From positions 1-64,000 of the forward strand of contig JAZLMM010000043.1 in assembly GCA_045598705.1 (NCBI GenBank): DNA of 64,000 nt. Reading direction: 5' to 3'. Origin of the DNA: Scatonaster sp045598705 (GTDB lineage Bacteria; Bacillota; Clostridia; Saccharofermentanales; Saccharofermentanaceae). Shown here piece after piece: positions 52,305-60,815 of this stretch. The notes beneath the pieces are model-generated. The model did not search any database, was not told the origin of the DNA, and saw nothing but the letters and a program-made list of their open reading frames with translations. Numbering within the stretch: the first letter of the stretch is position 1; each line of letters begins with the position of its first letter. The position numbers and the translations under genes are program-made.

Positions 52305-53033
52305 ATGAATACGTTTACTTTTATCTTAGTACTCGTCATGGCAGGTTTGATTGGCTCCGGACTCGCCTTCCTCATCTGTGCATTCATTCTGAACAAATCG
52401 AACAGCAAAGGAGACAGCCGTTCCCCATACGAGGATTTCAGTTCACCAATCGCATATTATCAGAATGAGAACAACGTCAAGCATAACAGCCAGATGTTCA
52501 TCAACTGGACTGAAATGAATATTGAAGTGATGTGCCGCAGCAAAGAATATCGTGCTCACCTAGAGAAAAGTCTTCCGTTTGCTTCGAAAGATCCTGTCTC
52601 CCGATATATTCCAGGTAGCAAGGAATCAGAATCTGACGATCACTTCCGCGAGCCTGTTATCTTTGCCGCGGATTCCGTCAATTCCTTAGGTCTAAAGAAG
52701 TTATATAACGCTAATGGCTTTGAGACCACGGTCGCGGCCAGTCCCATCGGCACTTTCCGAACGCTCTCCGGCGAGAATATGACCGCTTCCGCATATAATA
52801 CCACCCGAGCGGGTCTCGGCACCTCCGAATCGCCAAGTTCAGAACCCATTCTCTCCGACTGGGCTCAAGCAAGAGCCCAAGCGCAGGCACATGCCCAAGC
52901 TGAGATGTCCAAAGCGAATGTTGCGCCCATAGATGAGGTCGGTGATGAGATTGATGCATACTTCGACACTCACGAAGAATCACCTTCTCCATTTTCATCA
53001 TCTTCTAGATCTGGCGATCAGAGATGGCACTAA
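52305..53033 (+). CDS. Single-pass membrane protein, unknown
   Basis: A 242-residue protein. One N-terminal helix (FTFILVLVMAGLIGSGLAFLICAFIL, about 4-29) is followed by about 210 residues of low-complexity, Ser/Ala/Glu-rich sequence that looks largely disordered, including an AQARAQAQAHAQAE stretch. No motif is recognisable. ATG at 52305 is preferred over GTG at 52296 because AGGGG lies 5 bases before it. It starts 5 bases after the zinc-ribbon gene, so the two form a unit that ends at a strong terminator. Confidence 0.6.
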   Translation: MNTFTFILVLVMAGLIGSGLAFLICAFILNKSNSKGDSRSPYEDFSSPIAYYQNENNVKHNSQMFINWTEMNIEVMCRSKEYRAHLEKSLPFASKDPVSRYIPGSKESESDDHFREPVIFAADSVNSLGLKKLYNANGFETTVAASPIGTFRTLSGENMTASAYNTTRAGLGTSESPSSEPILSDWAQARAQAQAHAQAEMSKANVAPIDEVGDEIDAYFDTHEESPSPFSSSSRSGDQRWH

Positions 53034-53047
53034 TTCCAAATAACAAG

Positions 53048-53097
53048 AAGCCTGCAAGACGATGTGCGAAAGACACATCCATCCTGCAGGCTTTTTT
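53048..53097 (+). terminator. Terminator of the zinc-ribbon/membrane protein unit
   Basis: GCCTGCA pairs with TGCAGGC around an inner stem (GATGTG / CACATC), followed by six T residues. It may also stop the sigma-factor transcript from the other side. Confidence 0.85.
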
Positions 53098-53115
53098 CGC
53101 TTATCTTTTAAACAA

Positions 53116-54768
53116 TCAATACTCTTTCTGATAGTTGGGATTCGGTGAGCCGTCCGGCATAAACTCGTTCTTGACATTATACTGCCAAGCCTCTTCCTGC
53201 GGGACTTCTTCTCCGGTTTCAAAGTCCATCAACTTCGTAACCAGATCATCGAAATCTTCATCCTTCAAGAAGTTACCTTGGAGCGTATAGGTCACTTTAT
53301 AGTACAAGAGGGGGGCGCCACTATACATGTACGCCGATCCAACATAGTCGTCAAACATTTCTCGACGTTTCTCTGCATCCAAGTTTCTCACAAACTCATC
53401 TGGATCAGAGATATGTTCAACTGAGGTATCTCTTGCGGCTTCCACCATCATTTTCGATTTAATGCATGCAGCGCCGCTTTCTGGCGTAAATGTTCTTTGC
53501 ACACTATAGTAGATTGTGACCTGATCGCCTTCCTGATGAAGTGAGACCAGTCTGCCGATCGGTTTGACATAGTACTGATACTGCGAATCGTTGAGCATCT
53601 CCTCATCCGTGGCCCAGAACTCACTCGCCTCCATTCTCAAGTAAGTCGGTACCAGTTTATCCAATTTCAGGATATTCTCTGTATTATCGTATTCGAAACG
53701 GAAGTTTGTCTTCTCACTCAGACGCTTATACTCAAATTGATCTTTCTGTAAATAACACGTTACCACAGCATTCAGTTTTCTCTCTAGACTTACGCTGTTA
53801 TCATCAGCAATCAGATAGGAGGCCGGTTCCACTGAAGCACCGGATTCGACGGATATAGCGGACTGTTCTCCTCCATTTCCAGTGGCTTCAGAACTCTGAT
53901 TCTCTTTGCTCTCCAGCTGCTGTTCCTCATTCAAGGTCGTAATTTCTACGTTCTTCTCCTCTTTCTTGTCATGGATAACCTTCGTGGTGATCACACCTGC
54001 CGTGCCTACGGCTACTACTGCGACTGCTGCGATAATTGCTTTCTTACTGATCATTTTAATTCCTTCCTTGCCGGCAGTCTTGGCCACTCCCTTTGTGGTC
54101 TGCTTCACTGCCAAATTTGATTTAGGTGAAGGAATTTGTTTGATGAATGCCGATGGTATCGGCGGGATAGTTGGTATTTCGGCCATTGCCTGCTTCTGAA
54201 ACAGAAGACTCAGGAACGGAACAGCCGCATAAAGTTTATCATTCTTTTTCTCATACATTTCGACTCCTTCCTTGATTTTCCTACGGGAAGTATTGAGTCG
54301 AGATTTAATCGTGCCCTCCGGGACGCCCATGGACTTGGCGATATCGCTGATGCTCATCTCATCAAAGTAGAACATGATGACCGTAAGGTACTGCTCTTGT
54401 GTCAGGCTCTTCCGAACAATATCCATGACAATCGTTCGTTTCTCCTCGTCAATGGCATACTCATCCGGAAGGAAGTTCTCATCCACAGGTTCTGAAGCTT
54501 CGCCCGTTTCTTCATCTTCCATTCTCTCATCCAGTGAGACGGTACGACGAAGCTTGAGCACGTCCAGACACTTATGCGCCGCCACGGTCCGAAGCCAAGA
54601 AGAAGCCTTGGCCTCGTCTTCAAACTCCTTCAATTTCTCGAAGGCCGTGATGAACACATTCTGTGTAATATCTTCCGCATCATCCTTGTTCTTCATGAAA
54701 GACAGGCATGTCCAATATACCGCACGGTAATTGTCCTTGTAGAGCTTTTCCCAATCAAATTCTCTCAT
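53116..54768 (-). CDS. ECF sigma factor fused to a membrane-anchored outside domain
   Basis: A 550-residue protein in which the first 170 residues are a complete ECF-type sigma factor: region 2 (YRAVYWTCLSFMKNKDDAEDITQNVFITAFEKL) and region 4 (LTVIMFYFDEMSISDIAKSMGVPEGTIKSRLNTSRRKI). A linker follows, then one membrane helix (AIIAAVAVVAVGTAGVITT, about 244-262), a Glu/Ser-rich stretch and an outside domain of about 230 residues (QFEYKRLSEKTNFRFEYDN; YYVKPIGRLVSLHQEGDQVTIYYSVQRTF). Normally the sigma factor and its membrane anti-sigma are separate proteins; here they look fused, so release must involve cleavage or another change of the same chain. No separate anti-sigma gene lies nearby. GAGAGGTGA precedes the ATG. 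Confidence 0.85.
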   Translation of the reverse strand: MREFDWEKLYKDNYRAVYWTCLSFMKNKDDAEDITQNVFITAFEKLKEFEDEAKASSWLRTVAAHKCLDVLKLRRTVSLDERMEDEETGEASEPVDENFLPDEYAIDEEKRTIVMDIVRKSLTQEQYLTVIMFYFDEMSISDIAKSMGVPEGTIKSRLNTSRRKIKEGVEMYEKKNDKLYAAVPFLSLLFQKQAMAEIPTIPPIPSAFIKQIPSPKSNLAVKQTTKGVAKTAGKEGIKMISKKAIIAAVAVVAVGTAGVITTKVIHDKKEEKNVEITTLNEEQQLESKENQSSEATGNGGEQSAISVESGASVEPASYLIADDNSVSLERKLNAVVTCYLQKDQFEYKRLSEKTNFRFEYDNTENILKLDKLVPTYLRMEASEFWATDEEMLNDSQYQYYVKPIGRLVSLHQEGDQVTIYYSVQRTFTPESGAACIKSKMMVEAARDTSVEHISDPDEFVRNLDAEKRREMFDDYVGSAYMYSGAPLLYYKVTYTLQGNFLKDEDFDDLVTKLMDFETGEEVPQEEAWQYNVKNEFMPDGSPNPNYQKEY

Positions 54769-54814
54769 TACTCACCTCTCATTTGTACTTAGGTTTTCCT
54801 TCACCTGTTCATAT

Positions 54815-54840
54815 AACGAATCAAGTATGCGGAAGGTTCA
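54815..54840 (-). promoter_or_regulatory. ECF-type promoter of the sigma-fusion gene
   Basis: Read leftward, TGAACC and CGTT are separated by 16 bases, matching the TGAAAC-N16-CGT pattern of known ECF promoters (SigW, SigM). It ends 47 bases before the ATG, which suggests that the factor activates its own gene. Confidence 0.6.
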
Positions 54841-54898
54841 TGATTTTTAGAAAAAAGTTGAAATATTTCTCATTGGATTTTCTTGGCGAGCAAAAATC

Positions 54899-55486
54899 TT
54901 AGAAGAAGACGCCTTTGACGAAGATCTCGATGCCGATACCAATAAGGATCAAACCACCGAGAATATTGGCTTTGCCGGAAAGTCGTGTGCCAACTTTCTT
55001 GCCGATTTTTAGTCCGACCATGCAGATCATAAATGTGACCACTGCAATGAGTAGTGCACAGACGACAGCCATCAATACACCATAATCAGCGATAGTAAAT
55101 CCAACCGAGAGCGCGTCAATTGAAGTCGCGACACCTTGCACCATCAGTGCACCAAATCCAAGCGACTTCACTTCTTCCTGTTCATTCTCGCCACGGATTC
55201 CTTCAATGAGCATCTTCCCGCCAATCAGCAGAAGCAGGATCAACGCAATCCACGGAATCATCTTCTCAAATGCACTGAAATATTTCGCAATCGTATGCAC
55301 GCAGACCCATCCGATCATTGGCATGGCTGCTTGGAATACGGCAAAAGTACCCGCAATCAAAGACATGCGGCCTACCTTCATCTTGGTCTCATGAAGTCCA
55401 TTGGCCAGTGACACGGAAAATGCATCCATGGCAAGACCCACGCCCAGCAGGATGCTATTGAGAAAGAATGTTAAAGTAAAGTCCAT
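54899..55486 (-). CDS. mntP: Manganese efflux pump MntP
   Basis: A 195-residue membrane protein with six helices and the two conserved charged clusters GVGLAMDAFSVSLANG and GVATSIDALSVGFTIA, which identify the MntP family. It exports Mn(II). There is only a weak ribosome binding site (GAAAG) and no manganese riboswitch: the Dabb gene ends only 31 bases upstream, so transcription probably starts before that gene. Confidence 0.92.
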   Translation of the reverse strand: MDFTLTFFLNSILLGVGLAMDAFSVSLANGLHETKMKVGRMSLIAGTFAVFQAAMPMIGWVCVHTIAKYFSAFEKMIPWIALILLLLIGGKMLIEGIRGENEQEEVKSLGFGALMVQGVATSIDALSVGFTIADYGVLMAVVCALLIAVVTFMICMVGLKIGKKVGTRLSGKANILGGLILIGIGIEIFVKGVFF

Positions 55487-55517
55487 AGGTTATTGGTTTT
55501 CTTTCACACTTACTGGA

Positions 55518-55820
55518 TCAGCACTCATAATCGAAGCAACTTCTGATCTTCGAATATGGACGGACGATGTTCGTCGCAACTTCAACATGCGCCGGGTGAA
55601 CCGCGTATCCCTGAAGCGATGCTTCATCTTCGAAAGTAGAGTCCAGCATCAGATCTGTGTTGGAACTTGAAAGTCCATCGATGTTGACCTTGATCTCAAC
55701 AAGTCCAGGGATCTGTCCCTTGAGTCCTTCGAGTCCGGCCTTGATGTTCTGCTTCGCCTGTTCTCTCTCTTCTGCAGAAATATCGTCCTTTAGTGTCCAG
55801 ATAATAATATGCTTTACCAT
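55518..55820 (-). CDS. Dabb-family (stress-responsive A/B barrel) protein
   Basis: A 100-residue protein with the A/B-barrel pattern (MVKHIIIWTLKDDISAEEREQ, then LMLDSTFEDEASLQGYAVHPAHVEV). Dabb proteins form dimers and have varied or unknown functions. The start at 55820 has GGAG; the frame is open for 28 more codons. It is probably co-transcribed with mntP. Confidence 0.85.
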   Translation of the reverse strand: MVKHIIIWTLKDDISAEEREQAKQNIKAGLEGLKGQIPGLVEIKVNIDGLSSSNTDLMLDSTFEDEASLQGYAVHPAHVEVATNIVRPYSKIRSCFDYEC

Positions 55821-55993
55821 GAGTAGAATCTCCTTCATCGTTATTCGTATGATTTGAAAGTTCCCCCATATATTACCACAGATTGTCCCCTTCTCGTATA
55901 GCATCTAAATATGTGCCGTCGCTTTCTTTTTCGATATATATCAAGTAGAATTCCTATAAGAACTTAATTTGTTACCTTTACTGGAGGATAAAG

Positions 55994-57673
55994 ATGAAAC
56001 GCCAAATTGCAGGAATGTTAATCATTGCTACGCTTCTTTCTTTGGTAGGTTGTGCCAAAGAAAGTGAAGAAACCAAGAAGAAGAAAAAGAAGAAAGCCAC
56101 AACGACCACATCTGAAATAGAAATAACCGATCCTTCCGAATCTACAGAGATGCCTTCTGACACGTCGGAAACATCCGACGTGACGGCACCCACCGACCCA
56201 GCCACAACCACCTTGATGCTCACACATGATCTACAGATGCTGGCGATACAGAATTACCCAATCGAACGTGCGTACGGAGAAATGTCATCAGCAATGGGTG
56301 AAGATTTCTTCTTCAGAATTGACGAACAGTGCGATTACTACACACTTATGACAGATGGGTATCCGCTTCTCGGGAATGCCGTGGAGCAAGTTTTCAATGA
56401 GAAACAACGATATTATGACGCAATGTATGAGGAAAAACTGTCAGCTTTCCCCGACTTTCTCGCCTCACTTACACCAGAAAGTCAGGTCTACTTCGATACA
56501 TATATCGCGAACTCCTCCATTGTCGTTCGCGCAGACGAGAAAGTCCTATCTTTCTCATGTTATGAATTGCAATACGACTTCAATGACAACTATCATACGG
56601 ATCTCGAGTACTACACGTTCGATTCAAAAAGCGGTAAGCTACTCACCCTCTCAGATGTCGTCACAGACATGAACAAATTCGCAGATGCACTCGAGAATTC
56701 CAAAGCAAGGATCGTTGAGTCTTCGAATACGAGCTATAACGATTCGATAGATATGGCCATAGAGGCTCTTCGCAGCGGAGAAGATCTCCCCTTTCTGGTT
56801 TTCCAGAATTGCATTGAGATCATGCTTCCTGGTTCAAAAAGCGATTATGATACACCATATACCTGTATGATCTCGGCGATGGAATGCCTGGATTCCCTGG
56901 ACATGAGTTATTTCACCTCTACTACACTCAATTACTCACTCATGCAAGACGACCACGGAAATATCGTATGGGATTTCGATGAAGATGGTAATGTTGATAC
57001 ACTTTCAATCCAAAGTCATGGTATAGACGAGAATTACCTTCTTCAGATCTCACTCGAGTATAACGGCGTACCCTGCCCAGATGTTCATCAGGAATTGTAT
57101 GACATGCAGTGCATCGACAATGCCGTCATTTGTAAGACCGACAATGGCTTCTATCTGTACCTGGGTCTGGCATCAGAAGATCCGGTATATGCCATGATGA
57201 TTTTCCATTTTGAAAATGGCACCTTCGTACAAGTTGGTTATACGACAGAATTCAACAAGTATCCCTATAACCCAGCTGATTGTATGATTGCTACAAGATC
57301 TGATTTGCTGGGTACCGGTTACAAATCTCAACGAATCACACTCGTCGGCGGTAATGGCATGCCGATTCCGGTAGAAGATTTCTATGATAAGACAGGAATC
57401 GCTTGCACCAAAGATGACATGACATTAGAAAGTTTAGACATTGACAGGAATCCGACCGGCGAGTCAATCTTCATTCCTGCCCACACCCCTGTTCGTCTGA
57501 TTGGCATAGATGTAGGACAACAGTTCGCAGTATTTACCACACTGAATCCGAACGAAGAGGAGAATCGCCTGTTCAAGATGCTTGTGTATGAGGATGAATA
57601 TGGTGACTTCGATGTGGCCTATAATCTTATGGGACAGCAGGACCTGTTCGATGGTTTGTTGTTTGCAGATTAA
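55994..57673 (+). CDS. Large lipoprotein, paralogue of the 15.4 kb gene
   Basis: A 559-residue lipoprotein with lipobox LSLVGC (cysteine at 20), a lysine-rich run (KKKKKKK) followed by a Thr/Ser/Glu stalk, the DUF3298-like segment (SGKLLTLSDVVTDMNKFADALEN), and a calcium-loop-like motif (VWDFDEDGNVDTLSIQ). These features and the length match the gene at 15438-17087; the two share start sequence MKRQIA. The Lys codons are AAG/AAA in a slippery A-rich tract (56076-56098), but the frame is intact. GGAGG lies before the ATG. Unknown surface function. Confidence 0.8.
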   Translation: MKRQIAGMLIIATLLSLVGCAKESEETKKKKKKKATTTTSEIEITDPSESTEMPSDTSETSDVTAPTDPATTTLMLTHDLQMLAIQNYPIERAYGEMSSAMGEDFFFRIDEQCDYYTLMTDGYPLLGNAVEQVFNEKQRYYDAMYEEKLSAFPDFLASLTPESQVYFDTYIANSSIVVRADEKVLSFSCYELQYDFNDNYHTDLEYYTFDSKSGKLLTLSDVVTDMNKFADALENSKARIVESSNTSYNDSIDMAIEALRSGEDLPFLVFQNCIEIMLPGSKSDYDTPYTCMISAMECLDSLDMSYFTSTTLNYSLMQDDHGNIVWDFDEDGNVDTLSIQSHGIDENYLLQISLEYNGVPCPDVHQELYDMQCIDNAVICKTDNGFYLYLGLASEDPVYAMMIFHFENGTFVQVGYTTEFNKYPYNPADCMIATRSDLLGTGYKSQRITLVGGNGMPIPVEDFYDKTGIACTKDDMTLESLDIDRNPTGESIFIPAHTPVRLIGIDVGQQFAVFTTLNPNEEENRLFKMLVYEDEYGDFDVAYNLMGQQDLFDGLLFAD

Positions 57674-57707
57674 TTCATGAACACTCATTTAAGAAAGGCG
57701 AAAGCAA

Positions 57708-57746
57708 GGGCTGCCTCAATTTCACTTTCGAGGCAGCCCCATTTTT
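57708..57746. terminator. Terminator between the lipoprotein gene and serA
   Basis: A perfect 10-bp stem (GGGCTGCCTC with its complement) and a 12-base loop, followed rightward by CATTTTTG. It ends the lipoprotein transcript and, from the other side, may end serA. Confidence 0.85.
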
Positions 57747-57775
57747 GTTGTGTTGAAGTCTATATCCGTTGGATA

Positions 57776-59377
57776 TTAGAAGAGTAACTGTGTTACGCGG
57801 AGTACACCATCGATGGACTTCAGTTCATCCAGAACATCCTCGCTGAGCTCTTCGCTGATAGCCAAGAAGGACTGTGCCTTATTGGACTCTGGCTTTACAC
57901 CCCAGTGCATGCCATTGATGTTGATGTTGTGATCGCCAATCTTGGTGGCAATCTTACCGATGATACCCGGCTTATCTTCGTTCTGCATCGCGATTACGAT
58001 TGGTGCAATTGGGAAGTTAGCCTGATAACCGAAGAAGCTAACAAGTACCGGAATCTTACCGTCTACTACCGCACCGGAAACGCTAAGTTCGCGGCCTTCT
58101 TCTGTGATGAAGTTCACAACAATCATGTTGCTACCTTCGCATGCAGAGCTCTTGCTCTCCACTACTTCAATACCGCAGTTCTCAACGCCCTTACGAACGT
58201 TTACGAAGCTTACACGCTCATCAGAATGAACAGAGAGGAAACCCTTCAGAACAGAGAGTGTCAGAATACCTGTCTCCTGCTCAGCGAGTGCACCACGATA
58301 CTCCACTTCAATCTTCTTTACAGGTGTCTGCTCAGCCTGGTAGTAAATCTTACCGAGTTTCTCAGCGAGATCTGCATATGGACGGAAAGTTGCCATATCA
58401 CCGGAGAACGCCGGCATGTTGATGGCTGCAACCAGTTCTCCACGAAGTGCTTTCGCAACGAGAGATGTAACAGCAGAACCAACGTTGTGGTTTGCTTCCT
58501 GGGTAGAAGCACCCAAGTGAGGGGTAACTACGCAGTTTGGAAGTGTGAGCAATGGGTTCTGATAGCCCTGCTCGCCCGGTGCCTTATCGTAAGAAGGCTC
58601 CTTATCAAATACGTCGATGGCAGCTGCTGCAACCTGACCGGACTTCAATGCTTCATAGAGAGCCTCCTCGTTCACGAGACCACCACGTGCTGCATTGACG
58701 ATACGAACGCCCTTCTTACACTTTGCCAGCTCTTCTGCGCCGACCATGCCGACTGTTTCTTTGTTCTTCGGTGTGTGGAAAGTAATCAAGTCAGCAACAG
58801 CAAGGAGATCTTCCAGCTTTGCGCAACGCTTTACACCAACTGTGTCGAACTTCTCCTGCGGAACATATGGATCGTACGCAACAACAGTCATGCCGATGCC
58901 CTTGAGCTTTCTGGATACGATAGAACCGATACGGCCGAGACCAATAACACCGGCTGTCTTGCCTTCCAGCTCGTTACCAATCATCTGTGCACGACGGAAA
59001 TCGTCATTGTGTGCCGCTTCATTTGCATGGCAGAGATTTCTGAAGATAGAGAAAGCATGTGCCACAGCAAGCTCACCTGCTGCCATGATGTTTGCCTCAG
59101 GTGTGTTCACAGCAATGATGCCCTTCTCGGTGCAAGCTGCAACATCAATGTTATCAATACCGTTACCGGCACGGCCAACTACCTTCAGGTTCTTGGCATT
59201 TGCGAGCAGATCCTTGTTAACCTGTGTAACAGAACGAACGATCAAAGCATCGTAATCACCAATGAAACCCTTGATCTCGTCTTGGGAGCAACCTAATCTC
59301 TCATCTACTTCAAAACCTTCATCCTTCAGATACTGAATCGCATCTGCAGCAATCTTTTCTGCAACTAAAATCTTCAT
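57776..59377 (-). CDS. serA: D-3-phosphoglycerate dehydrogenase
   Basis: First enzyme of serine synthesis, oxidising 3-phosphoglycerate with NAD. The 533-residue long form has the catalytic/Rossmann part (VGRAGNGIDNIDVAACTEKGI, TAGVIGLGRIGSIVSRKLKG, VNAARGGLVNEEAL, VVTPHLGASTQEAN), an ASB domain (about 330-450) and a C-terminal ACT domain (NEDKPGIIGKIATKIGDHNININGMHWG) that usually senses serine. AGGGAGG precedes the ATG. It lies 21 bases after the aminotransferase gene, forming a two-gene serine operon. Confidence 0.97.
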   Translation of the reverse strand: MKILVAEKIAADAIQYLKDEGFEVDERLGCSQDEIKGFIGDYDALIVRSVTQVNKDLLANAKNLKVVGRAGNGIDNIDVAACTEKGIIAVNTPEANIMAAGELAVAHAFSIFRNLCHANEAAHNDDFRRAQMIGNELEGKTAGVIGLGRIGSIVSRKLKGIGMTVVAYDPYVPQEKFDTVGVKRCAKLEDLLAVADLITFHTPKNKETVGMVGAEELAKCKKGVRIVNAARGGLVNEEALYEALKSGQVAAAAIDVFDKEPSYDKAPGEQGYQNPLLTLPNCVVTPHLGASTQEANHNVGSAVTSLVAKALRGELVAAINMPAFSGDMATFRPYADLAEKLGKIYYQAEQTPVKKIEVEYRGALAEQETGILTLSVLKGFLSVHSDERVSFVNVRKGVENCGIEVVESKSSACEGSNMIVVNFITEEGRELSVSGAVVDGKIPVLVSFFGYQANFPIAPIVIAMQNEDKPGIIGKIATKIGDHNININGMHWGVKPESNKAQSFLAISEELSEDVLDELKSIDGVLRVTQLLF

Positions 59378-59398
59378 TATCCTGTTCCTCCCTATATG

Positions 59399-60496
59399 TT
59401 ATGCGTTCTGTGCTTTCAGTTCAGCAACTACTTCATCGAGGTCGGCAAGCATTGCCTTCACCTCATCAATGGTTGTATCGGCCATGTGTGCAATACGGAA
59501 TGTGGTCTCCTTCAATGCACCATATCCACCGGAAAGGAGATATCCTCTCTCGCCCATTTTCTTATTAATCTCAGCAAATGGGAAACCGAGTGTGTTCTTA
59601 ATACATGTTACCGTAACGGACAGGTGATCTGGATTGGAGTATAGTTCACAATTCTTTCTTGCCCAGTCACGAACAAGTTCAGCCATCTCACAGTGTCTCT
59701 TATAACGGTTCTCCATACCTTCAGCAAGGATGCAATCAAGCTGGTAGTCCAATGCGAACATGTGAGACTCAGATGGGGTGGACGGATACTGATATGGCTT
59801 CTCTTTGACGAACTTCACAAGTTCAACATAGTCGAAGTACAATCCTCTGTTCGGAATGGTCTTCGCTTTCTCGATTGCACGATCAGTAACCGACGCAATG
59901 GACATTCCCGGAGGCAGACCGAGGCACTTCTGTGTAGAAGTGATGCAAACATCGATACCCCACTCATCTACCGGAATATAATCACCGCACATAGAACTTA
60001 CAGTATCTACGCAAAGGATCACATCCGGATACTTCGCCTTGAGGACCTTGGAAATCTCGCCAACCGGATTGTGAATACCGGTAGAGGTCTCGTTGTGTGT
60101 GATCGTAATGAGGTCATACTCACCTGTTGCAAGTACTTCATCAACCATTTCTGGTGTAGTAATCTGTCCCAATTCGGAACGGAAAATATCTGCCGGAACA
60201 CCGTTGCTCGTGGCCATCTTGTACCAACGCTCACCGAATGCACCGATGGAGAAAATTGCAGCCTTCTTGGCCGTAAAACATCGTACGGCGCCTTCCATAA
60301 GACCACTTCCTGATGATGTTGAAAGAACGATTGTGTTCTTCGTACCCATGACCTGTTGCAGTTTCTCGGTAATTCCCTGCTGCAGAGCAGATGCATCTTT
60401 GGTACGGTGGCCGATCATCGGTGTAGCCATCTTTTCCAATACTTCGTCACGGACTTCGACCGGACCTGGAATGAAAAGCTTCTTATGCGTACTCAT
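59399..60496 (-). CDS. Class V aminotransferase, probable phosphoserine aminotransferase
   Basis: A 365-residue PLP enzyme of the serine-pyruvate / alanine-glyoxylate type (LFIPGPVEVRDEVLEKMATPMIGHRTKDASAL; SSGSGLMEGAVRC; CVDTVSSMCGD; TSTQKCLGLPPGMS with the PLP lysine). It is not the usual SerC fold sequence, but its partner is serA and no serC is in the window; in some other bacteria this family replaces SerC. GGAGGAGA precedes the ATG. The alternative upstream ATG would add five residues. Confidence 0.88.
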   Translation of the reverse strand: MSTHKKLFIPGPVEVRDEVLEKMATPMIGHRTKDASALQQGITEKLQQVMGTKNTIVLSTSSGSGLMEGAVRCFTAKKAAIFSIGAFGERWYKMATSNGVPADIFRSELGQITTPEMVDEVLATGEYDLITITHNETSTGIHNPVGEISKVLKAKYPDVILCVDTVSSMCGDYIPVDEWGIDVCITSTQKCLGLPPGMSIASVTDRAIEKAKTIPNRGLYFDYVELVKFVKEKPYQYPSTPSESHMFALDYQLDCILAEGMENRYKRHCEMAELVRDWARKNCELYSNPDHLSVTVTCIKNTLGFPFAEINKKMGERGYLLSGGYGALKETTFRIAHMADTTIDEVKAMLADLDEVVAELKAQNA

Positions 60497-60815
60497 GATA
60501 GTCTCCTCCAAGTAATTCTATAATTTCATACCGTACTATTTTAGTCGTAATTGTCTGATTTTTCTAGTATAAATACATACCATTAGTCAATTTCGACAAA
60601 TTGTCAAGAAAAGCCCATTTCTTTTCAGGTTTGCCGACAACCTGACATATGGAAAAACGAAATGATTTTTACTATGGAAAAATCTCTTCGAAGAAACTCT
60701 TCTTCAAGAAGAAAACATTTATCATTCTATGAAGAAATGCGAAGGGGCGTCTCGATGCTCACCGAGACGCCCCTTATGCCGTAAACACTTATCTGACGCG
60801 TGTTCGGTATTGCAA
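60497..60815. other. Intergenic region upstream of the serine operon
   Basis: It holds the leftward serine-operon promoter area (TTGACA near 60597-60602 and TTGACT near 60583-60588), an imperfect palindrome centred on GACAAATTGTC (about 60594-60604) that could be an operator, and the terminator of the pseudo-phosphatase gene. I see no gene or riboswitch in it. Confidence 0.4.
60742..60775 (-). terminator. Terminator of the pseudo-phosphatase/LysM gene
   Basis: A perfect 13-bp stem (AAGGGGCGTCTCG with its complement) and an 8-base loop, 41 bases past the stop. The T-tract is weak (CGCATTTCTTC). Confidence 0.75.

Noticed and set aside
55487..55517. Manganese riboswitch upstream of mntP
   Set aside because: Only 31 bases separate mntP from the preceding gene, too few for the yybP-ykoY element.
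56076..56098. Slippery A/G tract encoding the lysine run of the second lipoprotein
   Set aside because: The frame is intact on both sides and the paralogue keeps the same domain order, so no programmed frameshift is needed.
57905..59296. A 463-codon open frame on the strand opposite serA
   Set aside because: It is a codon-structure shadow of serA, has no ribosome binding site, and encodes a Cys/Asn-rich sequence unlike any protein.
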